64,000 nucleotides of DNA from Hazenella coriacea (lineage in GTDB: Bacteria; Bacillota; Bacilli; Thermoactinomycetales; Thermoactinomycetaceae), in the NCBI RefSeq assembly GCF_004341825.1, contig NZ_SMAG01000001.1, forward strand, positions 186,001-250,000. The letters run 5' to 3'. The position numbers and the translations under genes were made by a program. Positions 62,414 through 64,000 of this stretch are shown here, piece by piece; the stretch's first letter is position 1; the number at the start of each line of letters is the position of its first letter. The notes beneath the pieces were generated by a model that saw nothing but the letters and a program-made list of their open reading frames with translations, did not search any database and was not told the origin of the DNA.

Positions 62414-64000
62414 CTAACCCTGACCGACAATCTCCCTAATAAACTCCGATTTCCATTCTTTACTAGGGTATTGAAAAGGTTGAAACTTTCGAAACTCGCC
62501 AGATAAGTCTCGGCAAATCGCAAACTTGCCTTTTAGATCCGTAGCGATATTTTCTCCTAGAAACTTGTTAGAGTCTTCTTCACGTAATAACAGAGCGATT
62601 TTGTAGCCAAAAAGATCTTGGGTACCATATGGAAATTTGTTGAGGTTTCCATAGGTGTCACACCACATGATTGTATAAATCCCCAGTGCTGGACCATCGT
62701 TGAGGATCTCAAGAAACATTTTCCCAACGGGCTTCTCTTGATCGAAGTCTAGGGAAAATGAATTTTCATCAGCTGTCTTAATGATGAGACGAATCCGCTG
62801 AATCCCATGAACAAATAAATAATATGGAGAACGATTCTGACTCCCTCCAGAACGGCGTTGGTCCATTTCTTCATAAAGCCAAGTGATTTGTTTTTGCAAC
62901 TCGCTATCGTTACTAACTTTACGTATATGGCTACCTGTCTGCTCAATCAGAAGATCTACAGTATCATTTCGATGGTTATGAAGCGGTCGATAATCAACGA
63001 AAATAATGCGCGTTTCAGAGGAAGCATGAGAGCCCGAACACAAAGCTGAGCATAGTGAATAATAGATCATCCTTCGTGCAAGTCCCTCATCCTGACCCAA
63101 GATCACCACATTATCCTCATGCTGATATTGTAAATGGATGGTGGTATAAGGAGGTGCAACTCGAACCGATTTGCCCAACCATAAGATAGAGCCGTAATCA
63201 TCTTCGCTTCTTCTAAATAGGAGAGCTGGATCCTCCATAGTAGCCTCTGCTTGACTTGAAAAAACTTCGGCCTCATACACATACCCTTGTTGTGAACTAT
63301 ACTCCCCGATTTTTTGGAGAATCTCTACTTGGTATTTTCGATCCAGATAGGCAATTCTAAACTTTACATTGGTCGCATTGCCAGCATCACTATTATAAAT
63401 AGCTACGCCCACTTCTTGTCCTAAACTGGCAATCCCATCATTATCTTGTCCTAGTAACACACGAGCGTCTTTTTCGTCTGCTTTTAAACCAATTCTTACT
63501 GCCATTTGAGACAGGGTTGAGGTTTCAAGTGACGAATTCATCACTGTAGAGACGGTTTGTGATGATAAAATCACATGAATCCCAAATGATCTTCCCCGTC
63601 TAACCAGGTCATCCAAGATCGCTGCACAATTATGAGCCACTTTACGATTTTTCTGCGTATCAAAAAGAACCTGAAATTCATCAATAACCAGAAGGATTCT
63701 TGGCATGGTTTGCCCTGTTTTTTCTCGGTAATTCATGATATTTTGAACAGATTGCTTTTTAAATAGATCTCCACGACGACTTAGTTCTTGTTGGAGCTCG
63801 ATCAAGATACTTTCGCCAAATTCTTGTTCACTCTCCAGAGCGAGAACCTTTACATGGGGGATCCGATGGGTGGCGTACTCGCTAAATTCTACACCTTCCT
63901 TGAAGTCCAATAGGAATAGGTTCAACTCATCTGGGCTATAGTTGATACATGCACTTGTGATCAACGTGTGTAGTAACGAGGTTTTTCCTGATCCTGTCTT
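62414..64000 (-). CDS. FtsK/SpoIIIE-type ATPase, C-terminal part (cut by window edge)
   Basis: At least 528 residues; the reading frame runs past the right edge. The first visible residues are KTGSGKTSLL, so the Walker A of an FtsK/SpoIIIE domain lies at the edge. Walker B is RILLVIDEFQVL, followed by RRGRSFGIHVILSSQT. A second, degenerate ATPase-like domain (NVVILGQDEGLARRM) fills the C-terminus, like the tandem domains of EssC-type secretion ATPases. It probably pumps DNA or protein; with immunity-like genes downstream, a type VII secretion or toxin locus is possible. Confidence 0.85.
   Translation of the reverse strand, partial: KTGSGKTSLLHTLITSACINYSPDELNLFLLDFKEGVEFSEYATHRIPHVKVLALESEQEFGESILIELQQELSRRGDLFKKQSVQNIMNYREKTGQTMPRILLVIDEFQVLFDTQKNRKVAHNCAAILDDLVRRGRSFGIHVILSSQTVSTVMNSSLETSTLSQMAVRIGLKADEKDARVLLGQDNDGIASLGQEVGVAIYNSDAGNATNVKFRIAYLDRKYQVEILQKIGEYSSQQGYVYEAEVFSSQAEATMEDPALLFRRSEDDYGSILWLGKSVRVAPPYTTIHLQYQHEDNVVILGQDEGLARRMIYYSLCSALCSGSHASSETRIIFVDYRPLHNHRNDTVDLLIEQTGSHIRKVSNDSELQKQITWLYEEMDQRRSGGSQNRSPYYLFVHGIQRIRLIIKTADENSFSLDFDQEKPVGKMFLEILNDGPALGIYTIMWCDTYGNLNKFPYGTQDLFGYKIALLLREEDSNKFLGENIATDLKGKFAICRDLSGEFRKFQPFQYPSKEWKSEFIREIVGQG

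Overview
The window reads as chromosomal DNA of a low-GC, spore-forming Bacillota, most likely Bacilli. Signs of this are a gerM homologue, a block matching the Bacillus subtilis ysmB/racE/gerM/rph/ysnA/ysnB region, strong AGGAGG ribosome sites, frequent TTG/GTG starts, a Zur box of Bacillus type, an FMN riboswitch before the rib genes, and Bce-type and Yvf-type sensor/ABC modules. The protein flavour recalls Thermoactinomycetaceae, but that genus-level guess is inference. I see no insertion sequence, CRISPR array or prophage. The right edge is accessory in character.

Layout. 1-5.1 kb (minus): tRNA-Arg, then a conserved housekeeping cluster read right to left (MarR regulator, glutamate racemase, GerM lipoprotein, RNase PH, XTP pyrophosphatase, phosphoesterase). 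5.3-8.6 kb: undecaprenyl-diphosphatase, a cation diffusion facilitator and a spermidine synthase homologue. 8.9-13.5 kb: a BceRS-BceAB peptide-antibiotic sensing and detoxification module. 14-16.5 kb: a sulfur (persulfide) module, a rhodanese/persulfide-dioxygenase fusion behind two promoters each overlapped by a near-identical operator, then a methyltransferase and a membrane rhodanese. 16.7-18 kb: a small tyrosine-phosphatase-like protein and endonuclease V. 18-24.6 kb: two acyl-CoA ligase paralogues flanking two COG0523 metallochaperone GTPases under a Zur box. 25.6-29.4 kb: ribD-ribE-ribBA-ribH with FMN riboswitch. 29.6-33 kb: an ABC transporter plus DesK-type two-component system. 33-43 kb: NadR, a flavoprotein, an M23 peptidase, a secreted nuclease, a TrmB regulator, AzlCD and a B12-binding radical SAM protein. 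44-48 kb: a secreted erythromycin-esterase homologue with an apparently non-ATG start, a third acyl-CoA ligase and an acetyltransferase.

48.4-57.3 kb holds the least understood block. It contains a TPR protein, a compact Ser/Thr kinase with an Arg/Ser-rich tail, and an unknown helical protein. It also contains a five-gene overlapping operon: Ycf46-type AAA ATPase, DUF1257/Ycf35-like protein, DUF2997 protein, membrane protein with helix-hairpin-helix domain, and an activase-like radical SAM enzyme. Its composition suggests an ATP-driven radical-SAM modification or assembly machine of unknown substrate, and it is my main candidate for an undescribed system.

57.3-64 kb: a YfhF-type epimerase, a small membrane protein next to a truncated copy of itself, a TetR/metallo-hydrolase pair with two palindromic operators, and then an immunity-like region. 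That region has a truncated SUKH-3 gene fused to a frameshifted duplicate of the neighbouring immunity-like gene, and it lies downstream of an FtsK/SpoIIIE-type ATPase that runs off the right edge. This arrangement resembles the eroded end of a secretion or polymorphic-toxin locus.
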